A stretch of 64,000 bases of DNA from Corticibacter populi (GCF_004217315.1 NZ_SGWR01000004.1:392718-456717), one strand, 5' to 3'; shown: positions 52,677-61,402, counted from the first letter of the stretch. The notes: generated by a model from the letters alone, not told the origin. Numbers and translations: made by a program.

Positions 52677-52736
52677 GTCTAACAATTCATTCAAGCCGAC
52701 GCCGCTTCGCGGCGCGGCTTAATTCAGGCGTTAGAT
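52677..52736 (+). repeat. attC1
   Basis: 60-base attC: GTCTAAC at the left, GTTAGAT at the right, inner inverted arms CGCCGC/GCGGCG forming a stem with a TTCGC-like tip. Differs from attC3 at only about two internal bases. Confidence 0.93.
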
Positions 52737-52748
52737 ACAGGAGACTCT

Positions 52749-53714
52749 ATGCCAATTTTGTTCTGTAACGTCGGCTGGATGGAGCGATACCAAGGCATCC
52801 GAACTGACGACCAAATCAGCGGCGGCGGCGCTTACGTCAAAAAGGAAGGAAGGGGACACGAGGTCTGCAACTTCAGTCCAGATAAGGACACGCTGTATGG
52901 TTACGTGCAAGCACCTGGGGCACAGATTAACCTTGACCGCCTTGGCGCAACCAGCGGGGATGATTCGATAACGGGGACAACGGTTGTTTGGACGGCCACT
53001 CGCCCAGGCGGGGGCACGACAATTGTCGGCTGGTACAAAGATGCGACGGTGTTTCGGGACTACAAGAAATTCAAGAATCCCCCCCGCGCCCAATCTCAAA
53101 ACGGGATTGATGGCTACCGAATTACGGCACCCGCAGGCAGTGCGACCCTCCTTCCCGTAGATGCCCGTGTATTTGAAATACCGCGCCAAGTGAAAGGCGG
53201 GATGGGGCAAAGCAATGTTTGGTATGCGGACAGCCCAGAGAGTGCGGAGCTTGTCGAAAAAGTGCGCGAATTGATCGAAAGCGGCCAGTCTCCGCACGCG
53301 CGTAGGCCAAAGCACGACAGGGCACAAGATCAAGAAAGAAAAGCCAGAGTAGAGAAAGCCGCTGTCCACGCATGCTGCACGCATTTCGAGAAGCTTGGCT
53401 ACGATGTCGTGAGCGTCGAAAAAGATAATGTCGGCTGGGATCTTGTTGCGAAATCCGGGAGGTCTTCACTCCGCATCGAGGTCAAAGGTCTTTCCGGGAC
53501 GGCATTTTCGATTGAGCTAACCCCAAACGAGTACAACGCATTTGCACAGCAGGCGAATGATTACCGCTTGGCTGTTGTAACCGATGCATTGAAGTCCCCA
53601 CGGCTTTCGATCTGTCGTTACAGCAACGAGCAAACGGCATGGGTAGTCGAAGACAACGATGGTCGTGCTCTTGAGATCAAAGTCAAACAGAGCGCGTCCA
53701 TAACATGCATCTAA
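52749..53714 (+). CDS. Cassette 2: predicted PD-(D/E)XK nuclease (DUF3883-like) with an N-terminal recognition-type domain
   Basis: 321 residues. The N-terminal about 110 residues (ILFCNVGWMERYQG, ISGGGAYV, LYGYVQAPG, TVVWTATRPGGGT) resemble a domain found at the front of restriction-associated DUF3883 proteins. The C-terminal about 120 residues carry Asp231 in NVGWDLVAKS and Glu244-x-Lys246 in LRIEVKGLSG, the spacing of a PD-(D/E)XK nuclease site. A charged helical linker (about 180-205) joins them. The stop lies inside the attC2 left core. Likely a defence-type endonuclease; DNA-modification dependence is only a guess. Confidence 0.72.
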   Translation: MPILFCNVGWMERYQGIRTDDQISGGGAYVKKEGRGHEVCNFSPDKDTLYGYVQAPGAQINLDRLGATSGDDSITGTTVVWTATRPGGGTTIVGWYKDATVFRDYKKFKNPPRAQSQNGIDGYRITAPAGSATLLPVDARVFEIPRQVKGGMGQSNVWYADSPESAELVEKVRELIESGQSPHARRPKHDRAQDQERKARVEKAAVHACCTHFEKLGYDVVSVEKDNVGWDLVAKSGRSSLRIEVKGLSGTAFSIELTPNEYNAFAQQANDYRLAVVTDALKSPRLSICRYSNEQTAWVVEDNDGRALEIKVKQSASITCI

Positions 53715-53795
53715 CATGGCGCTCAACCTCGCTCCCTCCGGTCGCTGGACGCTGCGCGATAAAGCCGCGCAGCGCCGGTTAGCTCTACGTTAGGT
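53709..53795 (+). repeat. attC2
   Basis: 87-base attC of a different family from the other three: ATCTAAC at the left, GTTAGGT at the right, inner GCTCAACC/GGTTAGC and CTGCGCG/CGCGCAG arms. Confidence 0.85.
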
Positions 53796-53801
53796 GTTTC
53801 C

Positions 53802-54251
53802 ATGGATTCAACGGCAGCTGTTGCTATCTCGATTCTGGCTTTGGTGGCATCGGTCGCCTCTGCGTTCTATGCGAAGCGGGCAGTTGATCAAGCGGCCTGG
53901 AGCAATAGAGTCAATCTTCACGAGCCACGGAAGCATATCTATGAGGGGCTCGTTCTTTACAGGCATTTGTTCGGGGACTACGACCTCCATCCAACAGACG
54001 AAGAGATTCAAGACTTCTACGTAAAAGTCGCAATGCCCGCTAGACTCTACTTCCCTGCCGAGATTGCTGACGAAATATATGATATCTACAAGTCTTCCTT
54101 CGCACTTTACAAGCGTATTGATGACGCCGAGTCCGGGAGAAGCCAAGAGTCGAAATGGGAACCAATCAATCAGTTTAAGGCGCAATCCATATCTCGCCTT
54201 GAGAAGCTCATTCCACGGGTGATCGCAGTTGCTGAGCTGGGGAACACCTAA
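53802..54251 (+). CDS. Cassette 3: small membrane-anchored hypothetical protein
   Basis: 149 residues. One N-terminal hydrophobic helix (AVAISILALVASVASAFYA, about residues 5-23), then a soluble helical domain with several aromatic residues (DFYVKVAMPARLYFPAEI, YKSSFALYKRIDD). Not recognised. The stop TAA falls inside the attC3 left core. Proteins of this shape recur in integron arrays, but the function is unknown. Confidence 0.75.
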   Translation: MDSTAAVAISILALVASVASAFYAKRAVDQAAWSNRVNLHEPRKHIYEGLVLYRHLFGDYDLHPTDEEIQDFYVKVAMPARLYFPAEIADEIYDIYKSSFALYKRIDDAESGRSQESKWEPINQFKAQSISRLEKLIPRVIAVAELGNT

Positions 54252-54305
54252 CAATTCATTCAAGCCGACGCCGCTTTGCGGCACGGCTTAATTCAGGCGT
54301 TAGGG
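54246..54305 (+). repeat. attC3
   Basis: 60-base attC nearly identical to attC1, from ACCTAAC to GTTAGGG. The last base of the right core is G instead of the usual pyrimidine. Confidence 0.9.
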
Positions 54306-54309
54306 CGCT

Positions 54310-54756
54310 ATGGCGACAGCAAAGCAACTGTTGGGCACATGGGGCGAGAAGCTGGTTGCAGCGAAATGCGCTTGCCCAAAGTGCAAGCGGCCAAAGACGC
54401 TGAAGCTTTTGCCGCAAAATTTCAAATGCGCTGACCTTATCTGTGACTTCTGTGGGTTCTTGGCTCAAGTCAAGGCTATGACAGTTCCTGCTGTCTCCCC
54501 TTTGCCCAAGCAAGTTCTTGGTGCCGCATGGGGACCGCAGAAGGAGCGGATGGATTCTGGCATCTACTTCCCGCTCTTTCTGGTTCTGAAAGCCCCAACC
54601 GACCAAGCCATCTACTACTTGCCGGTAGACTTCCAAAGTCCTGCGCTGTTTTCCGCTCGCAAGCCACTATCCGCCTCAGCCAAGCGTGCCGGCTGGCAAG
54701 GCTTCATGTATGTTCTTGGGGCAGTACCAGCGGGGGCGTTTGTTCGTCTACTGTAG
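54310..54756 (+). CDS. Cassette 4: DpnI catalytic-domain homologue
   Basis: 148 residues. Order and spacing match the catalytic half of the restriction enzyme DpnI: zinc-knuckle Cys22-PK-Cys25 and Cys46-DF-Cys49, Asp42 followed 11 residues later by Gln53 and then Lys55 (DpnI has Asp-x10-Glu-x-Lys), and the late block RKPL (117-120) ... KRAGW (125-129). The acidic Glu is therefore a Gln here. The C-terminal winged-helix domain that reads methylated GATC in DpnI is missing. The start codon is only 9 bases inside the cassette. Homology is from memory, not from a search. Confidence 0.75.
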   Translation: MATAKQLLGTWGEKLVAAKCACPKCKRPKTLKLLPQNFKCADLICDFCGFLAQVKAMTVPAVSPLPKQVLGAAWGPQKERMDSGIYFPLFLVLKAPTDQAIYYLPVDFQSPALFSARKPLSASAKRAGWQGFMYVLGAVPAGAFVRLL

Positions 54757-54758
54757 CG

Positions 54759-54818
54759 CCCTAACAATTCGTTCAAGCCGGCGCCGCTTCGCGGCGCGGC
54801 CCAAATCAGTCGTTAGAT
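54759..54818 (+). repeat. attC4
   Basis: 60-base attC, CCCTAAC to GTTAGAT. The left core mirrors the first 12 bases of cassette 4 (TAGCGCCCTAAC against GTTAGGGCGCTA). Last site of the array; no further left core is seen downstream. Confidence 0.9.
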
Positions 54819-55036
54819 ATTAGATAAAACACAGAAAAGCCTTTTCTTCCAGTGTTGTCATGGCGCACGGAGGTGGCAGGTGGCTGTCGCAAAGACCCCC
54901 CCAGAAAATACTGTCATATGGATCGCAAGGCGGGCTCAGTGCACTGCCACTAGTTACGGCTTCAACAGCCCAGCACCCAAAGCTATCATTCGGCTTTTTT
55001 CTTCCCGGCGGACTTCATATCACTCTGAGGGCAGGC
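54819..55036. other. Gene-free stretch after the cassette array
   Basis: 218 bases with no recognisable gene, attC or hairpin terminator. It begins with the right core of attC4 and continues into ordinary chromosome. Confidence 0.5.
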
Positions 55037-57229
55037 TCAGATTTCCTTGAGTACCTTGTCGAATACTAGCCACGGCAAATAGTCTTCTACATCCTTCAAT
55101 GCGCGGCAGATAGGGTACACGTAGTTTGTCGAGTCGTTCGGCTTGGCGTCTTCGAAAGTGCAGGAATTGTTATTGCCGCTGCAATAGAACGGATAGGTGT
55201 GATTCGAAAAATCCAGCTTGCCCAAACGGGCATAGCTGCGCGTCCAGAAAGCGTACCAAATCGGAATGCGGCTGGAACTATCCAGTGTTTCGTAGCCCTC
55301 ATTCGTATCTTCTAACCAGATGTTGAAATTCTTTTTCTGCTGTCGCGTGGACTGGCCTCGGTCGTAAAAGCCTTGGCTCGGAGCTCCTTCGCTGAGCACG
55401 TAATTGCGAAAATCACGCATGCTCTTTGGTAGGGCTGCTATTGGGGTGAAGAAGTTGGTTTTGATTTCCTTGGCCTTTGGAACTGCCCACTCTCCCATGG
55501 CCAGTATTTCCCGCGGCAACTTGGCCGAGTAGGCGTCTTTGAAGTTGTCAGGAGCTTTCCAGGTGCCGTAGAGTGCATCGAGCTGGGGTGATGCATACCA
55601 GGCCACATTGTTTTGACGGTGCGCAATGAAGATGTATTGGCGCTCAGACAGTGCTTCATCGGACAAGACGGTGGAGGACAGAGAATCCGACTTGAGTGTC
55701 GTTGGCAACAATGAACTCGGCATCAGGCGGTCGAAAACCTTGTCGCGTGCGACAATGTCCTTCAGACGATCCGTCATGTTGGTCAAGGTGCTGTTCTTGC
55801 GCGAAAGATACACGATGCTCATCACGCCGAGCATCAAATTCCACGCCTTGAGCTGACCCAGTGCACTGATGTACTCGACTTCGGTTTCCACGCTCCAGAA
55901 GGCGCGGGTCTTGCGGTAGTAGGCAGCCAGTTCGCGCAGTAGCACTCGAGAATTGCCCTGACGCGGGCCAACGCCGATGATATACATGTCAGAGTAGTAC
56001 TTGTTCGCGTCGGCTAGCGTGCCGTTTTCTGTCATCAGCTCCAGTTGTTTGTCGAAGGATTCCTGGTCGCCAATTTCAGAGTAGCGCTTCAGGTGCTCCA
56101 TTTCGGTGGTGTAATTGGTCAAGGCTCTGAATGCCGGTGTCAATTCCGTCCAGATATTATTCAACTCCAGTTCCTCTATGCGGTTCTGGATTTCAGTCAG
56201 GTGTTGGTCCAGAACGAGCAATTTGTCGTAGATCTGATCGAGCTTGATTCCGACGGTATCAACGTGCAGGATGCCCAGTTTGACGAACCAGCCACCGAGC
56301 AATTCCGATTTCGTTTCGTCGCTCAGCAGCTTGTCGATGATGCTGGTGACGGTGCCAGCGTAGCCGAAGATATTTTTCACCACGTCAATGACGGAAGTGG
56401 AATCTGCGCTTTGCAGTGCGCCCTCCGGCGGTGAAAAATCGAAGCGCTGATCGAGAAAGCTGGTTGATGCGGCGACGTTCACCACGCTGTCCAGGTAGTC
56501 ATCAAAGCTCTGGCCCGAGGCCTGTTGTCTGCTGGAAAACACCGTGAATTCGAAGTGATCTCTCCACGCCAGTTGAATATTTGTGGCATGCATGCGAGGG
56601 ATGGAGAGCGTGTCCTGAATCCGGTCTTCAGCCTGCGACACCGTCCAGCCTTGCTTGATACGCAGTCGATCCACCAAGGTGGTGAGCACACTGACAGTCG
56701 TGGAGCCTGCCACTGAACCTGGTGCGGTGCGGTCGAAGGCTGACAGCTTGCCGCCTGCATAGCTGGCGACTATGCGCATGCAGGCCAGAGGCGTGCCTGG
56801 CAACGAGTATGCGCCTTGCGCGTCACTGATGCCTTGGGCAATCAATGTGCCTGATTGGCTGTAGACCGATACAGTAGTTCCGGCAATCGGCTGGGAGCCA
56901 AGTAGAACCGTGCCGTTGATGCTGCCTTCGGCAGCAGCATCCGGATCGATGTTCAGGTCGATGGCATCGCCGACGGGTTCGCTTTCTTCGGTGACGCCGT
57001 CATAGTCCTCGGCATCGGCGGGGGTATCATCCTCGCGTTCGGGGATGGAATCCTTGTCGTCACCGCCACAGGCCGGCAGTACCAGCGTGAGTGCGCCGGC
57101 AGCGCCATACGTCAGGAAGCTGCGCTTGCCAGGGTCCGGGGTGGCAGTCGGGGAAGCGTTGGTTACAGTACTGGTGCGATGCAACAGCGAATCCAGTAGC
57201 GGATAAACGCCAAAGTGTTTTTTTGTCAT
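55037..57229 (-). CDS. Large lipoprotein of unknown function with a carboxypeptidase-regulatory-like domain
   Basis: 730 residues. The N-terminus has a twin-Arg-less export segment KRSFLTYGAAGALTLVLPAC|GG with a lipobox at about residue 54, followed by an acidic Asp/Glu-rich stretch (60-100). A beta-sandwich segment GSINGTVLLGSQPIAGTTVSVYSQSG (about 103-130) is of the carboxypeptidase-regulatory type. Then come helices, a coiled coil near YDKLLVLDQHLTEIQNRIEEL (about 335-355), and a C-terminal domain rich in Trp, Tyr and Asn. Composition differs from neighbours (more A+T). Not recognised as a family. Surface lipoprotein or toxin-like scaffold are possibilities. Confidence 0.6.
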   Translation of the reverse strand: MTKKHFGVYPLLDSLLHRTSTVTNASPTATPDPGKRSFLTYGAAGALTLVLPACGGDDKDSIPEREDDTPADAEDYDGVTEESEPVGDAIDLNIDPDAAAEGSINGTVLLGSQPIAGTTVSVYSQSGTLIAQGISDAQGAYSLPGTPLACMRIVASYAGGKLSAFDRTAPGSVAGSTTVSVLTTLVDRLRIKQGWTVSQAEDRIQDTLSIPRMHATNIQLAWRDHFEFTVFSSRQQASGQSFDDYLDSVVNVAASTSFLDQRFDFSPPEGALQSADSTSVIDVVKNIFGYAGTVTSIIDKLLSDETKSELLGGWFVKLGILHVDTVGIKLDQIYDKLLVLDQHLTEIQNRIEELELNNIWTELTPAFRALTNYTTEMEHLKRYSEIGDQESFDKQLELMTENGTLADANKYYSDMYIIGVGPRQGNSRVLLRELAAYYRKTRAFWSVETEVEYISALGQLKAWNLMLGVMSIVYLSRKNSTLTNMTDRLKDIVARDKVFDRLMPSSLLPTTLKSDSLSSTVLSDEALSERQYIFIAHRQNNVAWYASPQLDALYGTWKAPDNFKDAYSAKLPREILAMGEWAVPKAKEIKTNFFTPIAALPKSMRDFRNYVLSEGAPSQGFYDRGQSTRQQKKNFNIWLEDTNEGYETLDSSSRIPIWYAFWTRSYARLGKLDFSNHTYPFYCSGNNNSCTFEDAKPNDSTNYVYPICRALKDVEDYLPWLVFDKVLKEI

Positions 57230-57692
57230 GAGTGTACAGGTTCCGTGAAAGGGCCGACCGAACGCAGATGAGATGAATATCCATGCCGGTTAGCTAGTTG
57301 CCGTAAAAAGCACCGCACTTATTTTAGATTTGGCGCCACGCCATGGATATCCCTGAAAACTGGTAATTTCTTGGCTTATTGCCTGATCGCATCGAGCAAT
57401 ATTGGTGCGACGGAAGGTAAATCCAGTCTTGGTCCGCCTTTGGTTTGATGCGCCTCTCCACCTTTTATTCCGCAGACGAATCACGCTTCACTTCAACCGG
57501 GTGTATTGCGACAGCCAGATGGTCTGTGTGCGGGCCCTGTTCCAATCCGGAGAGAGTAATCCTTGGCTGTCATATTGCTGAAAGTGGGAGAAGGGGCAGT
57601 CACGCCATCCAGACCAATCCGCACATATCGTCAAGAAATTGCCCGGTTCTGCGCTACAAATGCGGAGACTGAACCTCGGAGTGACTAGATAG
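57230..57692. other. 463-base intergenic region
   Basis: Between the lipoprotein gene (minus) and the DUF2238 gene (plus). No convincing gene. Holds the promoter regions of both. No strong palindrome or RNA element noticed. Confidence 0.4.
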
Positions 57693-58379
57693 ATGCACGA
57701 AGTGAACACCTTATCGGCAAGGCCAGAGCCGTCAAAGCCATCAAGGTCAGCCCCGGCGCCCTCAAGGACAAGGCAACTGGCGCTGGGGGCCTACCTGCTG
57801 CTGTGGGTGGCGCTGGCTATTGCGCCGTCGTACCGGCAGGACTGGCTGCTGGAAAACCTGCTGGTGCTGGTCTTTGGGCTCACGCTGTGGAGCATCCGGC
57901 ACTGGTTCAGGCTTTCCGATGGCGCCCTGTTGCTGGTGCTGGCCTTTTTGTCGTTGCACGCCATCGGCGCCCATTACACCTATGCGGAGGTTCCATACGA
58001 GCGCTGGTCGCAGGCGCTTACGGGCCATTCGCTCAACGCCTGGTTTGGCTGGGAGCGCAACCAGTTCGACCGGCTGGTGCACTTCAGCTATGGCTTGTTG
58101 CTGGCCGTGCCGATGCGCGAGTTTTTCCTGAAGATCGTCGAGGTGCGCGGTTTCTGGAGCTACTTCCTGCCGATGGACATCACCTTGAGCACCTCGGCGC
58201 TGTTCGAGCTGTTCGAATGGGGCGCGGCCGAGTGGTTCGGCGGTGATCTGGGCATGGCCTATCTGGGCACGCAAGGGGATGTGTGGGATGCCCACAAGGA
58301 CATGGCGCTGGCTGCCCTGGGCGCGGTGCTGGCCATGTGCCTGTGCGCGGGCTGGCATGCGTGGCGCCGGCGGAGCTAG
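57693..58379 (+). CDS. DUF2238 (YjdF-type) membrane protein
   Basis: 228 residues with six or so hydrophobic helices (for example about 32-46, 54-68, 80-92, 130-142 and 208-222). The family signature is seen in RLVHFSYGLLLAVPMREFF and in LGTQGDVWDAHKDMALAALGA. Integral inner-membrane protein of unknown role. Stands alone, convergent with the TonB receptor gene. The N-terminus is preceded by a charged, Pro-rich tail. Confidence 0.78.
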   Translation: MHEVNTLSARPEPSKPSRSAPAPSRTRQLALGAYLLLWVALAIAPSYRQDWLLENLLVLVFGLTLWSIRHWFRLSDGALLLVLAFLSLHAIGAHYTYAEVPYERWSQALTGHSLNAWFGWERNQFDRLVHFSYGLLLAVPMREFFLKIVEVRGFWSYFLPMDITLSTSALFELFEWGAAEWFGGDLGMAYLGTQGDVWDAHKDMALAALGAVLAMCLCAGWHAWRRRS

Positions 58380-58466
58380 CGGGCCGGGGCGCCTGCGCTG
58401 GCGCGTGCCTGCCGCGCCGCCGCAACCCTGCAGAGACCGGACGGCCTCGGCACGGGCCGGCCAGGC

Positions 58467-60503
58467 TCAGAAGCGCGCGGTGGCGCCCAGCCACAGGCGG
58501 CGGCCCTGGGTAGTCTTGCCATAGGTGTCGGCGTCGAGTTGCCGGTCGCTCAGGTTTTGCAGCGAGGCGTTGATGGTCCAGGTCTTGCTCCATTCATGGC
58601 TCACGCCCAGGTCGGCCAGCGTGTAGGCCGGGGCGGCTTCGGCGGTGAGCGAGGTTCCGTATTCCTTGCCGTAGTAATTGGCCGCGGCCCAGATGGTGGT
58701 GCGTGGGCCGGCCTGCCAGTCGGCGCGCAGGTTGGCGGTGTGTTTGGGCGTGAGGCTCAGCGGCGCGCCGCGGTTGGCGCCGCTTTTCTGCTCCGAATCC
58801 AGGTAGGTGTAGTTGGCCTTGAAGGCCAGCGTGCGGCTGGCCTGCCAGTTGGCGTGCAGTTCCAGGCCGGCGATGCGGGCGCTGTCGACATTGACGCGCT
58901 CCATGATGGTGTAGCCATTCCAGGTGCGGTCGGTGGTGACGGTGTTGAGCTTGTCGCGGAAGTCGTTGTAGAACACCGTGGCGCCGCCGGAGAAGCCGCG
59001 GGCGCCGGCCCACAGCACGCCCAGCTCGTAGTTGGTGCTGGTCTCGGGCTTGAGGTCAGGGTTGCCCAGCATGACCCAGCGGCCGCGGCGCAGGTAGGCG
59101 TAGCCGGGCACGATGGCGCGGATCTCTGGTGCCTTGAAGCCGCGCGAGACGCCACCCTTGACGGTCCAGCCCTCGGCCGGCTTCCAGTTGGCGTAGAGGC
59201 GCGGGTTGTAGTGCACGCCGTATTGCTCGTGGTGATCCAGCCGCAGGCCACCGGTGAGGCTGAAGGTGTCCGAGAGCGTCCACTCATCCTCTATGAAGAT
59301 GGCCTTTTGCACGACGCCGAACTTGCGGCGCACGCGATCGCCCAGGCCTTCGTTCCAGTCTTCGAGGTTGGCGTCGTTCCATTGCACGCCAGTGGTGACG
59401 AGGTGGTTGGCCAGCGGGGTGATGAGCTTGGCATCGAAGACCAGGTTGCTGATTTCGGGCTTGCGCTGCGCGAAGGCGTCCTGCGTGGCCGAGCTGCCGT
59501 CGCTGAGGCCCCAGCGGCTGCCCCGCTCCCAGGCCAGTGAGGCCTCCGAGGAAGCCCAGCCCCAGCGGCCACGGTGGGTGATGGAGGCGTGATCGCGGTT
59601 GTTCTCCTGCTCGCGGGTGGACCAGTTGGCGCTGGGGCCTTCGCCGTTCTTGAGGCGTTCGGCGCCGGCCTCGAGCACGATGTCCTGCCGCGTGCTGGGT
59701 GCAATGGCCAGGCGTGCGTTGAGGCTGCGGTGGCGGGCCTTGGTCAGGCCCTCGGTGGTGTGCACGTCGGCATCGGCCTGCCGGTTGAGCTGGCGCCCCC
59801 ACAACTGCAGGCCCAGCAGCCCTTGCTTGATGGGTCCGCCCAGATAGAACTGGCCTTGCGTGGCATCGCCGAACGCGTCGTGCTGCTGCAGCGTGTAGTC
59901 GAGGCCGACGGAGCCGCCCCAGCGTTCGGGCACGCGGCGCGTGATGATGTTGATGACGCCGCCAATGGCGTCGGAGCCATACAGGGACGACATCGGCCCG
60001 CGCACCAGTTCGATGCGCTCGATGGCCTCGGCCGGAGGGATGAAGCTTTGCTCGTGACCGCGGTTGCCGTTGACGCGGGCATCGCGCATGCTCTGGCGCT
60101 TGCCGTCCACCAGGATCAGCGTGTAGTCGGCAGGCATGCCGCGGATTGAGATGTCCGTCTCGTTACTGCTGCCGTTGACGATCACGCCCTCCATGTCGCG
60201 CAAGGCATCGGTCAGGTCGTGGAAGCGGCGCTTGCGCAGTTCCTCGCCGGAAATCACGCTGATGGAGGCGGGCGCATCCTCGATCTGCTGCTCGAATCCG
60301 GTGGCCGTCACCACCACGTTCGGCAAGGTGACGATGGCGTCGCCGCTGTCATTGCCGCTGTTGTCGTCTGCGGCATTGGCGTTGGCAGCGGTTGCAGTCT
60401 GCGCATGCACGGGCAGCAGGGCGGCGAGCAGCGCCGCCATCGCGATGGCATGGAGACGGCGCAACGAGGCGGTGCAAGGGAAAGAACGGGCTTGGAATGG
60501 CAT
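58467..60503 (-). CDS. TonB-dependent outer-membrane receptor
   Basis: 678 residues from ATG 60503. N-terminal signal peptide (about residues 14-35, ending PVHA), TonB-box candidate IVTLPNVVVTATG (about 56-68), plug domain (SVISGEELRKRRFHDLTDAL, RGMPADYTLILVDGKRQS) and a 22-strand beta-barrel ending in the aromatic RLWLGATARF. It is most similar in outline to ferric-siderophore/colicin receptors (FepA/CirA group), so iron-chelate uptake is likely. Divergent from a two-component system with only 68 bases between, which probably controls it. A longer start (60620) is possible but overlaps the regulator. Confidence 0.88.
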   Translation of the reverse strand: MPFQARSFPCTASLRRLHAIAMAALLAALLPVHAQTATAANANAADDNSGNDSGDAIVTLPNVVVTATGFEQQIEDAPASISVISGEELRKRRFHDLTDALRDMEGVIVNGSSNETDISIRGMPADYTLILVDGKRQSMRDARVNGNRGHEQSFIPPAEAIERIELVRGPMSSLYGSDAIGGVINIITRRVPERWGGSVGLDYTLQQHDAFGDATQGQFYLGGPIKQGLLGLQLWGRQLNRQADADVHTTEGLTKARHRSLNARLAIAPSTRQDIVLEAGAERLKNGEGPSANWSTREQENNRDHASITHRGRWGWASSEASLAWERGSRWGLSDGSSATQDAFAQRKPEISNLVFDAKLITPLANHLVTTGVQWNDANLEDWNEGLGDRVRRKFGVVQKAIFIEDEWTLSDTFSLTGGLRLDHHEQYGVHYNPRLYANWKPAEGWTVKGGVSRGFKAPEIRAIVPGYAYLRRGRWVMLGNPDLKPETSTNYELGVLWAGARGFSGGATVFYNDFRDKLNTVTTDRTWNGYTIMERVNVDSARIAGLELHANWQASRTLAFKANYTYLDSEQKSGANRGAPLSLTPKHTANLRADWQAGPRTTIWAAANYYGKEYGTSLTAEAAPAYTLADLGVSHEWSKTWTINASLQNLSDRQLDADTYGKTTQGRRLWLGATARF

Positions 60504-60571
60504 CACGGATTGACGAAGAAGTGGATAAATTAGAATCGTATGCATCACCAATTCGATAATTTGGACAGTTT

Positions 60572-61402
60572 GTGACAGATGCAGATGTGCCTGGCGGCCT
60601 GGGCACCGCGGTCGCCGCAAGTCCTGTGCCGTTGCGTGTGCTGGTGGTGGACGACCACCCGCGCATCCGCGATCCGCTGGCGGTGTTCCTGCGGCGCCAT
60701 GCCTTGCATGTGCGCACCGCAGGTGATGCCGCGGCCATGACCCTGTGGCTGCGGCATGAGCGTTTCGACGTGGTGGTGCTCGACGTCATGCTGCCCGATG
60801 GCGATGGCAGCCAGTTGTGCGCGCAGGTGCGTCGCCAGCATGGCGTGCCGGTGATCCTGCTGACTGCGCGCGATGCCATCGATGACCGTGTGCGCGGCCT
60901 CGAAGGCGGGGCCGACGACTATGTCGTCAAGCCTTTCGATCCGCGCGAGCTGCTGGCACGGTTGCGCGCCGTGGCGCGGCGCGGCATGGCGGCCATGCCG
61001 ACCATGCCCGCTGGCGCAGCGGCCCGGTCCGCGGCTTTGGCGGCCGTTTTTCCGGCCGGGCTGGAGCGTCAGCGCAACTACCGCTTCAATGGCTGCCGGT
61101 TTGATGCGCTGCAGGGACTGTTGCATCCCGCCCAGGGCCGGCCCGCCGTGCCGCTGAGCGAAGCGCAGGCCCGGTTGCTGGAAGTGCTGCTCCACCACGC
61201 CAACCGTGTTCTCAGCCGCGATGAACTGCTCGAGCTCACCCGCACGCAGGGGCGCCAGGGCGATCTGGCCTATGACCGCACCATGGACCGGCAGATCAGC
61301 CGCCTGCGCGGCAAACTGCAGGCGGCTGGCACGGCGGTGCTGCGCACCGTGCGCGGTCAGGGGTATCTGCTGGCCGTGCACGAGGATGTGGCGCATGGGT
61401 GA
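60572..61402 (+). CDS. OmpR-type response regulator
   Basis: 276 residues from a GTG start at 60572. Receiver domain with VVDDHPRIRD, phospho-acceptor Asp71 (VVLDVMLPDGDG), Lys in YVVKPFDP, and a C-terminal winged helix (PLSEAQARLLEVLLHHANRVLSRDELLEL, with TVRGQGYLL). An unusual Ala/Pro-rich linker of about 45 residues lies between domains. It overlaps the histidine kinase gene by 8 bases and is divergent from the TonB receptor. Confidence 0.9.
   Translation: MTDADVPGGLGTAVAASPVPLRVLVVDDHPRIRDPLAVFLRRHALHVRTAGDAAAMTLWLRHERFDVVVLDVMLPDGDGSQLCAQVRRQHGVPVILLTARDAIDDRVRGLEGGADDYVVKPFDPRELLARLRAVARRGMAAMPTMPAGAAARSAALAAVFPAGLERQRNYRFNGCRFDALQGLLHPAQGRPAVPLSEAQARLLEVLLHHANRVLSRDELLELTRTQGRQGDLAYDRTMDRQISRLRGKLQAAGTAVLRTVRGQGYLLAVHEDVAHG

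Larger units (their letters stand above)
52425..54818 (+). mobile_element. Integron gene-cassette array without integrase (CALIN), four cassettes
   Basis: Four cassettes delimited by four attC sites. In each, the inverse core in the attC mirrors the core that begins the same cassette (GTTAGAC/GTCTAAC, GTTAGAT/ATCTAAC, GTTAGGT/ACCTAAC, GTTAGGG/CCCTAAC), proving correct cassette units. The bodies are more A+T rich than the flanking chromosome. No intI gene, attI-intI promoter or resistance gene is seen nearby. Confidence 0.92.

Noticed and set aside
54860..55069. 69-codon plus-strand frame after attC4
   Set aside because: No attC follows it, it overlaps the lipoprotein gene end, and the sequence is not protein-like.
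57445..57672. 75-codon plus-strand frame in the 463-base gap
   Set aside because: No ribosome site and Cys/Ser/Arg-rich random-like composition; left as non-coding.
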